Shown here piece after piece: positions 1 to 9,191 of a DNA stretch of 49,663 nucleotides. Source of the stretch: Albidovulum sp. bin36 (lineage in GTDB: Bacteria > Pseudomonadota > Alphaproteobacteria > Rhodobacterales > Rhodobacteraceae); contig MPMP01000033.1 in assembly GCA_002238565.1 (NCBI GenBank), positions 1-49,663 on the forward strand. Reading direction: 5' to 3'. Positions within the stretch are counted from its first letter, which is position 1; each line of letters begins with the position of its first letter. Below the pieces are notes generated by a model. That model was not told where the DNA came from. It did not search any database and was given only the letters and a program-made list of their open reading frames with translations. Made by a program: the position numbers and the translations under genes.

Positions 1-568
1 GCGCGGCTCGCCCGCGCTCGCCGACCACGAGGTCCGCGTGGACCGGGCCTCGGCCCGGAGGGAGGCGCGCGGGCAGAAGGGCTTTGCCGGACGCGAAACG
101 CGGCGCGCCCAAGCGCAGCTGCGCTGGCGGGAGATCGAGATTCCGGTTCCCCGGAAGGAGCGCCGGCGCCTCGGAAGCACCCCGATTCGGCTGAACGCGG
201 TTCACGTGATCGAAGCGAATCCGCCCGAGCGGAGCGATCCCGTGAACTGGCTGCTGCTAACGACCTTGCCGGTCGCCGACCGCCACGAAGCCGCGAGCGT
301 CCTCGATCTCTACTCTCTGCGCTGGCGCATCGAGGATTGGCACAGAATCCTGAAGATCGGCTGCGAAGTGGAGAAAATCGCCCTCTCCACCGCCGAGCGC
401 GTCAAGCGGGCGGTGGCGATCAACGCGGTGATAGCCTGGAGGCTCGCCGCCCTGACCCTGATGGGGCGCGACACCCCGGAGCTTTCCGCGCAAACCATGG
501 AGCGAGTGCTGGAAACCGGCCCGAACAGCGCTATCCAAAAGCTAAATGCTCAGAAGAATATTGACTAA
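1..568 (+). pseudogene. IS4-family (Tn5-like) transposase, C-terminal part, cut by window edge
   Basis: The reading frame is open from base 2, so the gene begins left of the window. The visible part holds the last beta strands and the YREK-type signature of IS4/Tn5 transposases: YSLRWRIEDWHRILKIGCEV around bases 311-370, with the catalytic glutamate in RWRIEDW. Related proteins continue for roughly 60-70 residues after this point, including a PPGxxxLWRGL-like segment, which is present in the other IS4 copy in this window (36320-37607). Here the frame stops after NAQKNID, so the C-terminus is probably lost. It differs clearly in sequence from the second copy, so the two are not recent duplicates. 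Likely inactive. Confidence 0.8.
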
Positions 569-571
569 TGG

Positions 572-2242
572 TCAGTGCGCGCGGCCGGACGCGACGAGGC
601 GCCCGTGATCATGGCTTATCCAATATTTTTCCTCGATTCGCGTCAGCGGCGGGAGTCCTAGAATATCGTCGCTCAATTTCTCCGCGATCATAATCGTCGG
701 AGCGTTGGTGTTTCCGTTTGTAACGACGGGCATTATTGACGCGTCGACGACGCGCAGGCACTCCATGCCGCGAACTCGTCCCCGAGCGTCGACGACGGCA
801 TCGCAATCGGAATCCGAACCCATTCGCGCCGTTCCCGACAAATGCCATTGCGATGCGATCGCCTCATTTAGGGACGTGTCCAATTCTTCGTTGGTTTGCG
901 CGCTGGAACCCGGAAAAATTTCCTCTCCGCAGATTTCGGCGAACGCCGGTTGAGCGACCAGTTCGCGCACGATTCCGATACCGTTGCGAAGCTTGTCGCG
1001 GTCCCGGTCGTCCTGGAGATAGTTCACTAGAATTCGCGGAGGCGAGGACGGGTCTGAATCCCTCAAGCAGATCATTCCCCGGCTGTAGGCGCGCATCAAG
1101 CCTACGTGAATTTGAAAGGCGTGCTCCGGTATCGGTTTCCAGGTCTTGTCGTCCACCGCGACAGGCGTGATCGTTAGCTGCAAATCCGGATAGTCGACAT
1201 CCGGTCCGGATCTAACGCACGCCACCGTATCGAAATGGTTCGATGCGCAGGCGCCCTCGCGCAGGAGCAGCCACTTCAATCCCTCGACAAATTTTCCGAT
1301 CAGCCTGGTCTTCGGCCAAATAGAAACCGGTTTCAAGCACTTGTACTTTAGCACGTAGTCGGGATGGTCGTTCAAGTTTCGACCTACGCCCGGCAGGTCG
1401 GCGACGACATCGATACCGACTGAGCGCAGATGATCCCCGGGCCCGATCCCTGAAAGCATAAGAAGCTGCGGCGTGCCGACCGCGCCTGCCGAAACGATGA
1501 CTTCGGCATTGGCGAATGCGGCCGCTTTGCCTGCGGCTTTGCTGGAAAACTCAATGCCGACCGCCCGGCGGTCCTCCGCCAGGATGCGCAAGGCCCTGGC
1601 TCCTTCCATGACCGTTAAATTGCGCCTGCCTCTCACGGGGTCGAGATATCCTCGCGCCGCGCTCCACCGCTCGCCGTTCCAAACGGTGCTGTCCAGAGTG
1701 CCGAAGCCTTCCTGGCGATAGCCGCAAATGTCGTCGGTAGCAGGATAGCCGGCCTCTTCGCCGGCTTTTAGGAAGGCCGTGTAAAGCGGGTTGCTAGGAT
1801 CGGGGCGACGAACCTTCATAGGACCGTTGCCGCCTCTATAGCGGTCGCCGCCGCCCTCGTAGGACTCCATTCTCTTGAAGTACGGCAGCACGTCCGCATA
1901 TCCCCAGCCCCGGCAGCCCGATTGCCGCCACCCTTCGAAATCCATCGCGTGGCCGCGGATGAATACCATTCCGTTGATCGAAGAAGAGCCGCCGACCGCC
2001 TTGCCCCTGTCATGCTGCATTCGCCTGCCGCCGAGTTCCGGCTCGGGCTCGCTCAAATACGCCCAATTGTGCCTTTTGCTCCGGAGATTCGTGAGCATGG
2101 CAGCAGGGATTTTCAAGGAAAGCGCCTTGCTGTCCAGACCCGCCTCGACCAGAAGCACGCTTTTTCCCGGATCTGTCGACAAGCGATTGGCTAGTACGCA
2201 GCCGGCGGATCCTGCGCCGACTACAATGTAGTCATAGTGCAT
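572..2242 (-). CDS. GMC-family FAD-dependent oxidoreductase (choline dehydrogenase-like)
   Basis: A flavoprotein that oxidises an alcohol or polyol. The N-terminal FAD-binding motif is YIVVGAGSAGCVLANRL. The first GMC signature follows (GKAVGGSSSINGMVFIRGH) and the second is SAGAVGTPQLLMLSGIGPG. The C-terminal catalytic block has WHLSGTARMG with the active-site histidine, and later the NGNTNAPTIMIAEK segment. At 556 residues it has the usual family length. The frame is open upstream to 2578, but the added residues are low complexity and unlike the family; the start at 2242 puts the Rossmann motif at the N-terminus (an ATG at 2251 is also possible; neither has a strong ribosome site). It is transcribed away from the GcvT-like gene at 2615, with which it may share a pathway. 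The substrate cannot be read from sequence. Confidence 0.9.
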   Translation of the reverse strand: MHYDYIVVGAGSAGCVLANRLSTDPGKSVLLVEAGLDSKALSLKIPAAMLTNLRSKRHNWAYLSEPEPELGGRRMQHDRGKAVGGSSSINGMVFIRGHAMDFEGWRQSGCRGWGYADVLPYFKRMESYEGGGDRYRGGNGPMKVRRPDPSNPLYTAFLKAGEEAGYPATDDICGYRQEGFGTLDSTVWNGERWSAARGYLDPVRGRRNLTVMEGARALRILAEDRRAVGIEFSSKAAGKAAAFANAEVIVSAGAVGTPQLLMLSGIGPGDHLRSVGIDVVADLPGVGRNLNDHPDYVLKYKCLKPVSIWPKTRLIGKFVEGLKWLLLREGACASNHFDTVACVRSGPDVDYPDLQLTITPVAVDDKTWKPIPEHAFQIHVGLMRAYSRGMICLRDSDPSSPPRILVNYLQDDRDRDKLRNGIGIVRELVAQPAFAEICGEEIFPGSSAQTNEELDTSLNEAIASQWHLSGTARMGSDSDCDAVVDARGRVRGMECLRVVDASIMPVVTNGNTNAPTIMIAEKLSDDILGLPPLTRIEEKYWISHDHGRLVASGRAH

Positions 2243-2614
2243 GCGCAGCATTGTACAATTTCGGGCGAAGCGCGCAAACCCATTTCGCCGGCCAATGCCG
2301 ACTTGGAATCGCGGCGCTCCGACCGAGGGGCAAGTTCCGTAGAAATTAGGATTCGCCATGCTTTCCGGCCGCCGGGCGCACCTCGCGCATGCCTGCGCCC
2401 GCATTCGCGACTTGCGTCGCTTCGCCGGAGTCGCTACCGCGTCAATCGACGGCTTGCCGCGCGCTTCGTCGTGCGCGTCGGCCATGCCGCGAAAAGAATC
2501 CACCGGGACGCGGTCTATCGCGAAATACGGCGAACCAGCCCGGATCGCCCTAGGCCCTCTCGGAACAGGGGCCGGCATCGGGGTGCCGCGGACGGAGCAG
2601 TAAGGCTACACGCC

Positions 2615-3775
2615 ATGAGCAGCGCGCACACAATCGACCCGGCGAAAATTTTTCGAATCTATGGCGGAAGCACGGAACCGTCGCCTTTCCACAGGTGCTA
2701 TGAAAACGAGAATACCGTTCTGCGAGTCTGCGCGGGACGCTTCTTCGCCCACTGCAACGGAGAAGATCCCGTTGCCGCTTACTGGGCCCTTCGCCGGCAA
2801 GCCATTCTCGTCGATACGCCCGAGCGGCCGCTTGAAATTTCGGGGCGCGATTCGCTGCCGTTTCTGGAAAAAATCTTCACTCGCAAGGTATCGAATCTCG
2901 AAGTCGGGCAGGGGCACTACACGCTCGCATGCACGTTCAGCGGCGGCGTCTTCATGGACGGAATCCTGTTCAGGCTCGCTCGGGACAGATTCTGGTTCGT
3001 CCAGCCGGACGGAAGCATGCATACCTGGCTTCTGGCGCATTGCCAGGGATTCAACGTAAAGATTTCCGATCCGAATTCGCGCGCGATTCAAATTCAGGGG
3101 CCGAGGTCGCTTGAAATCATGAATTCGGCTTCGGGCGGGGCGATCGATGCGAATTTGCGGTATTTCGGCTGCGGCAATTTCGATGTCGGCGGCCAAAGCC
3201 TGCTTGTCTCCAGAACCGGGTGGACTGGCGAGCTGGGATACGAGATATATGCTCAAGGCGAAAAAACCGATTGTCCGCGCCTTTGGAACCATCTCATGGA
3301 AGTCGGAGGGCCCAAGGGCCTGGTATTCAGCAGCATGAAAGCCATGAACATTCGCAGGATAGAGGCGGGCATTCTGGACAGCGGCGGCGATTTCGATGAT
3401 ACGATGACTCCGTTCGAGGCCGGCCTCGGAAAGTTTGCCGACCTCGGCAAGGAAGGATTTATCGGGCGCGAAGCCCTGTTGAACGCAAGACGCGGAAAGC
3501 GGATTTTCGGCCTGATATGCAGCGAGCGGACTCCAGGCCGAGATTGCAATGTTTTCGACGGCGGCGAACAAGTTGGAATCGTAACCACCGGCGCGCAGTC
3601 GCCGTTTCTGGGCGCCGGAATCGGCTACGCCAGGTTTTTCCGCGAAGGAAACTGGCCGGGCAGGGAGCTGACTATCCGCTCTGATGAATCAGGCGGCGCG
3701 GCTTGCAGAATTGTTGACCCGCCCTTTTACGATCGAGCGAAAAACATTCCGAGAGGAAAGGCGCCGGTCGACTGA
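2615..3775 (+). CDS. GcvT-like aminomethyltransferase family protein (folate-dependent)
   Basis: 386 residues of the glycine-cleavage T-protein/DMSP-demethylase superfamily, which moves a one-carbon unit from an amine or sulfonium donor to tetrahydrofolate. Visible family features are the SGGVFMDGILFRL segment, where the aspartate corresponds to the folate-binding acidic residue, the SRTGWTGELGYEIYA motif that matches the SRTGYTGEDGFEI core of the family, and a C-terminal barrel segment around GREALLNARRGKRIFGL. The ATG at 2615 is chosen because homologous sequence begins there; the frame is open upstream. It sits between a GMC oxidoreductase and a DAO-type FAD oxidoreductase, a setting typical of methylated-amine or related catabolism. 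Whether the substrate is glycine, a methylated amine or DMSP is not decidable here. It is probably not the housekeeping gcvT, because gcvH and gcvP are absent. Confidence 0.85.
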   Translation: MSSAHTIDPAKIFRIYGGSTEPSPFHRCYENENTVLRVCAGRFFAHCNGEDPVAAYWALRRQAILVDTPERPLEISGRDSLPFLEKIFTRKVSNLEVGQGHYTLACTFSGGVFMDGILFRLARDRFWFVQPDGSMHTWLLAHCQGFNVKISDPNSRAIQIQGPRSLEIMNSASGGAIDANLRYFGCGNFDVGGQSLLVSRTGWTGELGYEIYAQGEKTDCPRLWNHLMEVGGPKGLVFSSMKAMNIRRIEAGILDSGGDFDDTMTPFEAGLGKFADLGKEGFIGREALLNARRGKRIFGLICSERTPGRDCNVFDGGEQVGIVTTGAQSPFLGAGIGYARFFREGNWPGRELTIRSDESGGAACRIVDPPFYDRAKNIPRGKAPVD

Positions 3776-4150
3776 ATCTACGCATCGAGTGTTTCGAACG
3801 GCTTCGGTCGCCCGGGCAATTCGATTCCTCTGTTCGCCCGATGGCGGCGGCGCGGCGGCGGCTGTCCAATCGGCCGATCCTAGGCGGCGGAGCATTGGAA
3901 TCCAATGCCGCATGAGAGATTTTCCAGCATATCGACGGGTTGCAAGAGCACGGGCGGATCGGTCGCGGCGAGCGATCCGCCTCCCAGGCGAGATCGTTTG
4001 AAACGCGGTCGGAAACGAGGCGCTATCGGCCGAAAATCGAGGCGAATGCCGCGCGTCTTGAAGTTTTCGCGCGGGGCGTTTAGCGTGCCGGCATTGCGGG
4101 GGAGCTTCCGCTCATATCGAACGGAGCGTTTCAATCATGGAAGAGCAGCG
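3776..4150. other. intergenic stretch between the GcvT-like gene and the FAD oxidoreductase
   Basis: 375 bases with no convincing gene on either strand. Open frames here lack family resemblance and ribosome sites. It presumably carries the leader of the FAD oxidoreductase gene; no clear promoter or terminator was recognised. Confidence 0.4.
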
Positions 4151-5455
4151 ATGACACGCGCAACCGACTGTATCGTAATCGGCGCAGGCATTATTGGCGC
4201 CGCGATCGCCTTGGAATTGAATTGCAGGGGAATCAGGACGATTTCCGTCGACCGGAATCCGGCGGCCGGCTACGGGCCGACAAGCGGCTCCTGCTCGATT
4301 ATTCGCGTCCATTATTCCACGTTTGAAGGCACGGCGTTCGCTTGGGAAGGCTATCACTATTGGAGGGACTGGGATGATTACCTGGGAGTCCGCGACCCGG
4401 GCGGAATGGCCGAGTTTCGCGAAATCGGATGCCTGGTCATGCAGACCGAAGCGAACGATTATCTGGAAAAGCATGAGAGTATTAGCCGCGAACTCGGCAT
4501 TCCGTGCGAATCCTGGAACACGTCCGATGTCGAAGCGCGACTGCCGATCTACGATCTCAGAAGCTTCGGCCCGCCCCGGCGAACAGACGACGCGGAATTC
4601 GGGGTTCCGAACGATTCAAAGCTTCCCGGAGCGCTGTACTGGAAAACCGCCGGGTATGTGACCGATCCGCAGCTTTCCACGAAGAATATTCAATGCGCCT
4701 GCGAGTCTGCGGGAGGACGCTTCCTATTCAAACGCGAGGTCGTCGGGATCAATTTGTCCTCGGGCAAAGTTGCAGGCGTAAGGCTTGACGACGGAAGCGA
4801 ACTGCAAGCGCCCGTCGTCGTAAACGTGGCGGGGCCTTGGTCGAGCCGCATCAACCGGATGGCGAACGCTCACGGCGACATGACGATTTCGACGCGGGCG
4901 CTGAAGCAGGAGGTCGCGCACGTTCCTGCGCCGGAAGGATTCGATTTCTTCAAAAACGGTTTCGTGATTTCGGACAGCGATATCGGCTGCTACGTGCGTC
5001 CCGAGAAAGGGAATTTTATTCTAATCGGTTCCGAAGACCCGCCCTGCGACCCTCGCGAGCACGTGGATCCCGACTCCTACGACCGGAACTTTTCCGACCA
5101 ATGGACAAATCAAGTTTATCGCTACGCTCAGCGCGTGCCCGCTCTTGGAATTCCAAATCGCATGAAAGGCGTCGTCGATTTATACGACGTGACGGACGAC
5201 TGGATTCCGGTATACGACAAGTCTGCCGTTCCCGGCTTCTACATGGCCATTGGAACAAGCGGCAATCAATACAAGAATGCGCCGATTGCAGGCAAATTGA
5301 TGGCGGACCTGATTGAATACTGCGAATCCGGAAACGACCACGACGTATCGCCGCTTGAATTCAGGCTTCCCTATACGGGAAGAAGTTTGAACGCGTCGTT
5401 CTATTCCCGCAAGCGCGAAATCAATAGGGAAAGCAGCTTCTCGGTTCTGGGGTAG
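4151..5455 (+). CDS. DAO-type FAD-dependent oxidoreductase (sarcosine/dimethylglycine oxidase-like)
   Basis: A 434-residue member of the D-amino-acid-oxidase fold family, which oxidises secondary or tertiary amines such as sarcosine, or related glycine derivatives. The dinucleotide-binding motif is CIVIGAGIIGAAIALELN at residues 7-24, followed by the acidic end of beta-2 (SVDRN). The substrate domain ends with the family's second FAD contact, GTSGNQYKNAPIAGKL, near the C-terminus. The start at 4151 places the Rossmann motif a few residues in. It lies downstream and on the same strand as the GcvT-like gene; oxidative demethylation by a DAO protein with transfer of the one-carbon unit by a GcvT-like protein is a known pairing, in some proteins even as one fusion. 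The exact substrate is unknown. Confidence 0.88.
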   Translation: MTRATDCIVIGAGIIGAAIALELNCRGIRTISVDRNPAAGYGPTSGSCSIIRVHYSTFEGTAFAWEGYHYWRDWDDYLGVRDPGGMAEFREIGCLVMQTEANDYLEKHESISRELGIPCESWNTSDVEARLPIYDLRSFGPPRRTDDAEFGVPNDSKLPGALYWKTAGYVTDPQLSTKNIQCACESAGGRFLFKREVVGINLSSGKVAGVRLDDGSELQAPVVVNVAGPWSSRINRMANAHGDMTISTRALKQEVAHVPAPEGFDFFKNGFVISDSDIGCYVRPEKGNFILIGSEDPPCDPREHVDPDSYDRNFSDQWTNQVYRYAQRVPALGIPNRMKGVVDLYDVTDDWIPVYDKSAVPGFYMAIGTSGNQYKNAPIAGKLMADLIEYCESGNDHDVSPLEFRLPYTGRSLNASFYSRKREINRESSFSVLG

Positions 5456-5827
5456 AATATCGACCGACGGACCGTCCGGCCTGCAGAGACGATTCCTTTC
5501 GAATCCCCGCGTATCGCATGACGATAGTCTGCTTGCATAAAGGAAGACGCGCTCAGGCGTTCCGGGAGCGGCTCGCCGCATTCAAACAAGGCAATGAAAC
5601 GAAGGCGTCTTGCCGAGATTCGGAATCCGGAAGCTTTCCGCCGCCTTGGCGAATTTTCGAATTTCCAAGCCTTGGCTACTAGCTTTTCTCGAACGGAATC
5701 ATTTCGACGAAATGCCGGCCGGCCGCATTGATGCGGGCCGGATAGTTCGCGACGCCCTCGCGCTCGAAACAATCGAGAACGTCTATTCTTGAACAGCTCC
5801 GGAATGAAAGCGCCCCGAAGCGCGTCG
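5456..5827. other. intergenic stretch, two genes converge
   Basis: 372 bases between convergently transcribed genes. No gene or clear intrinsic terminator was found; short open frames overlap on both strands without family resemblance. Confidence 0.4.
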
Positions 5828-7897
5828 CTAAAAGCTGCAGGGAATTCGATGGTCGCCCGTTTCTATTTTGTTGTAAACGGCCGTGTATTCGCTTCCGAGG
5901 CACGTATATATTCCCTCGGAAGGAAGGCATATTCCGGACTCCGTTCGGATGCTGCGATTTAGAAAGTAGTCGGCAAGGCTTCGCCAAGTGCCTTCGTCCG
6001 ACAGCGAGGCGGCAAGTTCGCCAAGCGCTTTCCCCTTGTAGACGCTTTCGGGGAACCATGAACGGTGCGGCAATACCAATTCCTGCTCGTAAGACTTGCC
6101 GAATCCTGCCTCGCTCGTTTCAATCGCGACATTCTCGTTTACGAATACTACGTCCACGTTGGTCGGCAGCAGGTCTTTCCCGGCTCCGCAATATACGAAG
6201 AGAGCGTCGCTCATGCCGCGCAGATACCAGGACCAGGGCCAATGGAATCCATCCGTTCCGTCGACGGCAACGAACAGGCCGTCCGTTTTGCGCGTGGCTT
6301 TCGCCAGGGCCTGAAGCCCTAGGCCGCTCTGCTTCTGCACGAGCATCTCGACGGGAATGTCGCCGAACTTGAAGCTGGCTTGATGCGCGGTTCTGGCGGT
6401 TAAAGCGAACAGCAGCGCGCAGATCATCATTAACGCGATGGTTGCAGGGTGCCGAAATCCGCAGCGCTCGACAACGTCGTTTAGAAATTTGCCGGACAGC
6501 AGGATCAAGGGCAGAGCGATATAGACCGTTAGCCAAGGAAACTTCTCCGCCGAAAGCGAAAATGCAAGAATCGCCGCCCAGGACCAAAATGCAAGGAACA
6601 AGGCAAAAGCGTCCGGCCGCCTTATGTAATATACGGTAGCGGCGATGCTTAGGCAGAAAGGGAGATATTCGTAGGCGAGCGAGAGCAGTATGAAGTAAAA
6701 CCAGGGCTGCTCTCCTCCGGGCGCGCCCTGCGGGTCGAGCCAATAGCCTATCAGAGTCAAGATGCCGGAATGGAATCCTCCCAGAAAACCGAGGAGCCCC
6801 GGAACAAGAATAAAATACAGAATGTAGAGGATGGCGGCGGAAATCAGCCATGCCTTCCAGTTCCATCTCAAGCCGTATCCGACCGCGAGAACGAAAACGC
6901 AGGCTGCCGCGACCGCCGCTCCTACGCCCGGTAGCGGGCCGCCGGCCCCGGCTCCGGAAAGAGCGGGTTCCGCGCCGAAATCCATTTGGGCGACTTGCAA
7001 TATTCCGAACGACGCCGCCGCCAGCGACACGGTTGTAGTTGCGAGAAATGCCAGCATGGACACTTCTTTGGAGACTTCGCGAAACTTCAGGCCGGCAGCG
7101 AGAAATCGGTAAATGCTCGAACCGCCGCCATTCAATTCCGACTCGGAATTCATTCGTTCCCGCGCCGCGGATAGGATTTGGCAAACGGCCGTCAGCGCAA
7201 GATAGGCGCCGAGAACGAGCGGAAAAACCAGGGCCGTTTCCTTCGAGGCGATTGCAAGGGCGAGCATGGCCGAGACCGCGTATAGGTTGGCTTCCCTAAA
7301 GCTTGAGGCAATTCCGCGTTCCCCTGCGGCAGTTTTTTCGAAGTTCTCGAAGTGTCGCCAGACGGCGATGGCGATTCCCAGGGAGAAGGCGGCGACTAGG
7401 ATATCGCTCCCGGCAAAGCGGCTGAAATACAGCAGGCTAGGCGATACCGCCAGCATCGCCGCGGTGAAGTATGCTCCCGTTTCTCCAAGGCGCGAACGCA
7501 AAAGATACGGCATGGCAACCATCGCCGTTCCCGCGGCAGCGCTTATGAGCCTAGCCGTAGTCTCGCTGTCGCCAAGCAGGAAAAACAATGCAGCCGCGGC
7601 TGGCAATTGCAAGAGACCGTGAACGCTCGCATCGAACGCAATGCTCCCTCCCTCTAGAGCATCCCATGCGATTTTGGCGAATTTGGCCTCGCCGTCGTGC
7701 ATTGTTCGCGCGCCGAGGTCCCAGAATCGCAGGACTCCGGCGATAAGAATCAGCGCGGCCCATGCTCCCGGATACAGGAATTTCGCAATAATCTCGCTTC
7801 GGCCATAGGGCGAAAGAAGAATCGCTTCCTCATTATCGATCCAATGGCTTTCTGGGCTCGCGTCATCAGCCTCGCGATTCTTGATTGGATGCTTCAA
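5828..7897 (-). CDS. GT-C membrane glycosyltransferase-like protein (TIGR03663 / Agl23 type)
   Basis: A 689-residue polytopic membrane protein. After a short hydrophilic N-terminus of about 35 residues it has a first membrane helix (PGAWAALILIAGVLRFW), then a large first periplasmic loop with the acidic pair expected of the PMT/ArnT-like GT-C fold (ARTMHDGEAKFAKIAWD), then roughly ten further hydrophobic helices and a soluble C-terminal domain. GT-C enzymes move a sugar from a lipid-linked donor to an acceptor outside the membrane. The order of helices and the HDGEAKFA motif recall the TIGR03663 family, annotated as flippase-associated Agl23. It stands alone between convergent and unrelated genes, so context gives no acceptor. 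Confidence 0.7.
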   Translation of the reverse strand: MKHPIKNREADDASPESHWIDNEEAILLSPYGRSEIIAKFLYPGAWAALILIAGVLRFWDLGARTMHDGEAKFAKIAWDALEGGSIAFDASVHGLLQLPAAAALFFLLGDSETTARLISAAAGTAMVAMPYLLRSRLGETGAYFTAAMLAVSPSLLYFSRFAGSDILVAAFSLGIAIAVWRHFENFEKTAAGERGIASSFREANLYAVSAMLALAIASKETALVFPLVLGAYLALTAVCQILSAARERMNSESELNGGGSSIYRFLAAGLKFREVSKEVSMLAFLATTTVSLAAASFGILQVAQMDFGAEPALSGAGAGGPLPGVGAAVAAACVFVLAVGYGLRWNWKAWLISAAILYILYFILVPGLLGFLGGFHSGILTLIGYWLDPQGAPGGEQPWFYFILLSLAYEYLPFCLSIAATVYYIRRPDAFALFLAFWSWAAILAFSLSAEKFPWLTVYIALPLILLSGKFLNDVVERCGFRHPATIALMMICALLFALTARTAHQASFKFGDIPVEMLVQKQSGLGLQALAKATRKTDGLFVAVDGTDGFHWPWSWYLRGMSDALFVYCGAGKDLLPTNVDVVFVNENVAIETSEAGFGKSYEQELVLPHRSWFPESVYKGKALGELAASLSDEGTWRSLADYFLNRSIRTESGICLPSEGIYTCLGSEYTAVYNKIETGDHRIPCSF

Positions 7898-8341
7898 TTA
7901 CTTGTCCCTGCGACAAAGGCCGATGCCGAGATTCGTGGAGATTGAATGAAAAAGCGCAAATAACATGGAAGTTCAACAGCGGAAGGCGATAGTCTGCGAT
8001 CAAATTCAGGCTCGTTGGACGTCCAGGCGCGAGGTTCGATGAATTCTTCCGGCCGAGTCGGCGGCCTGCGGCGCTTCACTAGCCGATATTGCTCGAAGCG
8101 AGCATCCGGCTTCGACAGATAATTTCAAAACAGCGCGCCGTTCAGGCTGCCGGCCCGGCGCTCGATCGCCAAAACTTGCAAAGGCCGAGTTCTTTCAGTC
8201 CCCGAAGCGCTTCTCACTCCTTCGAATTGATCCCGAAATTCTCCAGGACGTTGAATCGGGTTGTTCGGAGCGCATTCCCGCATCGCGCGAGCTCGCCCGA
8301 ATTTCCTTCCGGGCATGATCGAGGCGGCGCGGCCGCCGCTC
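7898..8341. other. intergenic stretch before the glycosyltransferase and after the peptide transporter operon
   Basis: 444 bases without a convincing gene. A GC-rich hairpin close to the end of the transporter operon is listed separately. Confidence 0.4.
8323..8337 (-). terminator. GC-rich hairpin just downstream of the peptide transporter operon
   Basis: GGCGGC and GCCGCC form a six-base-pair stem with a three-base loop, four bases after the last stop codon of the operon. There is no T-run after it on the minus strand, so it is at best a partial or Rho-assisted terminator, or an mRNA-stabilising end. Confidence 0.35.
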
Positions 8342-9190
8342 TCACGTCTCCGAACGAAGGGTCGGGTCCAGCCTGTCCCTTATCCAGTCGCCGCACAGGC
8401 TCACGGATAGCGCGAGGAAGAAAATTACAGCCCCGGGAAACAAGGTCAGCCACCACGCGGTCAGCAGCCTGTCGCGACCTTCGCTCATGATCTGGCCAAG
8501 GCTCGTCAAAGGCGGCTGCACGCCGAGTCCGAGAAAGCTCAATGCGGTTTCCAGCAATACGGTAAGCGGCAGGTTGATCGTGAATTGAACCAGCGCGACA
8601 TTGAAGATATTCGGCAGAATGTGCCGAAGGTAAATCCGGGCCGGAGATGCGCCAAGCGCTCGAACGGCGGTTACATAGCCGCGTTCCTTCACGGAAAGCG
8701 TGGCTCCCCTCATCAGCCGGGCGTAGACCTCCCAGCCGGTTAATCCCACCAGCAGCAAAAACAAGGTAAAGCTATTGTCGAACATGGCAAGTACGAAAAG
8801 GGCTACGACGATTATCGGCAGCGAGGCTTGAACGTCGATCGCGGCGACTATGACATGTTCAACCGCGCCGCGCCGCGCCGCCGCGACAATTCCTAGGAGC
8901 GAACCGATTACGGCTCCGATCAATGTCCCCGCGATCGCGACGATCAATGTAATTTGAGCCCCGACCGCCAGGCGAACCAGAACGTCCCGACCGCGCGCAT
9001 CGGTGCCGAGGACGTATCCGGGCGAGCCGGGAGGAAGCAGCCTGTCGAACATCGAAGTTTCGCGGAAGCCGTAGGGCGATAGGAATTCGCCGAACAGAGC
9101 GAAGAGAACGAACAGGCAGATAAAACAGACGGATAGCCTGATCGACCAGGGAATGGCCGGCGGACCGATGCGGGGCCTGGAAGATTCCAT
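8342..9190 (-). CDS. peptide/nickel-type ABC transporter permease (DppC-like)
   Basis: 282 residues. The inner-membrane permease of an oligopeptide-type importer. It has an N-terminal helix, a short periplasmic segment carrying the DppC-type LGTDARGRDVLVRLAVGAQ motif, and a BPD_transp_1 domain with about five more helices. The EAA cytoplasmic loop that docks the ATPase reads VTAVRALGASPARIYLRHIL. It starts one base after the DppB-like gene ends, so the pair is translated as one unit and should form the heterodimeric channel. Confidence 0.92.
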   Translation of the reverse strand: MESSRPRIGPPAIPWSIRLSVCFICLFVLFALFGEFLSPYGFRETSMFDRLLPPGSPGYVLGTDARGRDVLVRLAVGAQITLIVAIAGTLIGAVIGSLLGIVAAARRGAVEHVIVAAIDVQASLPIIVVALFVLAMFDNSFTLFLLLVGLTGWEVYARLMRGATLSVKERGYVTAVRALGASPARIYLRHILPNIFNVALVQFTINLPLTVLLETALSFLGLGVQPPLTSLGQIMSEGRDRLLTAWWLTLFPGAVIFFLALSVSLCGDWIRDRLDPTLRSET

Positions 9191-9191
9191 T

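Noticed and set aside
2606..3571. 321-residue open frame on the minus strand opposite the GcvT-like gene
   Set aside because: The plus-strand protein has clear family motifs; the antisense frame has none and arises from codon bias.
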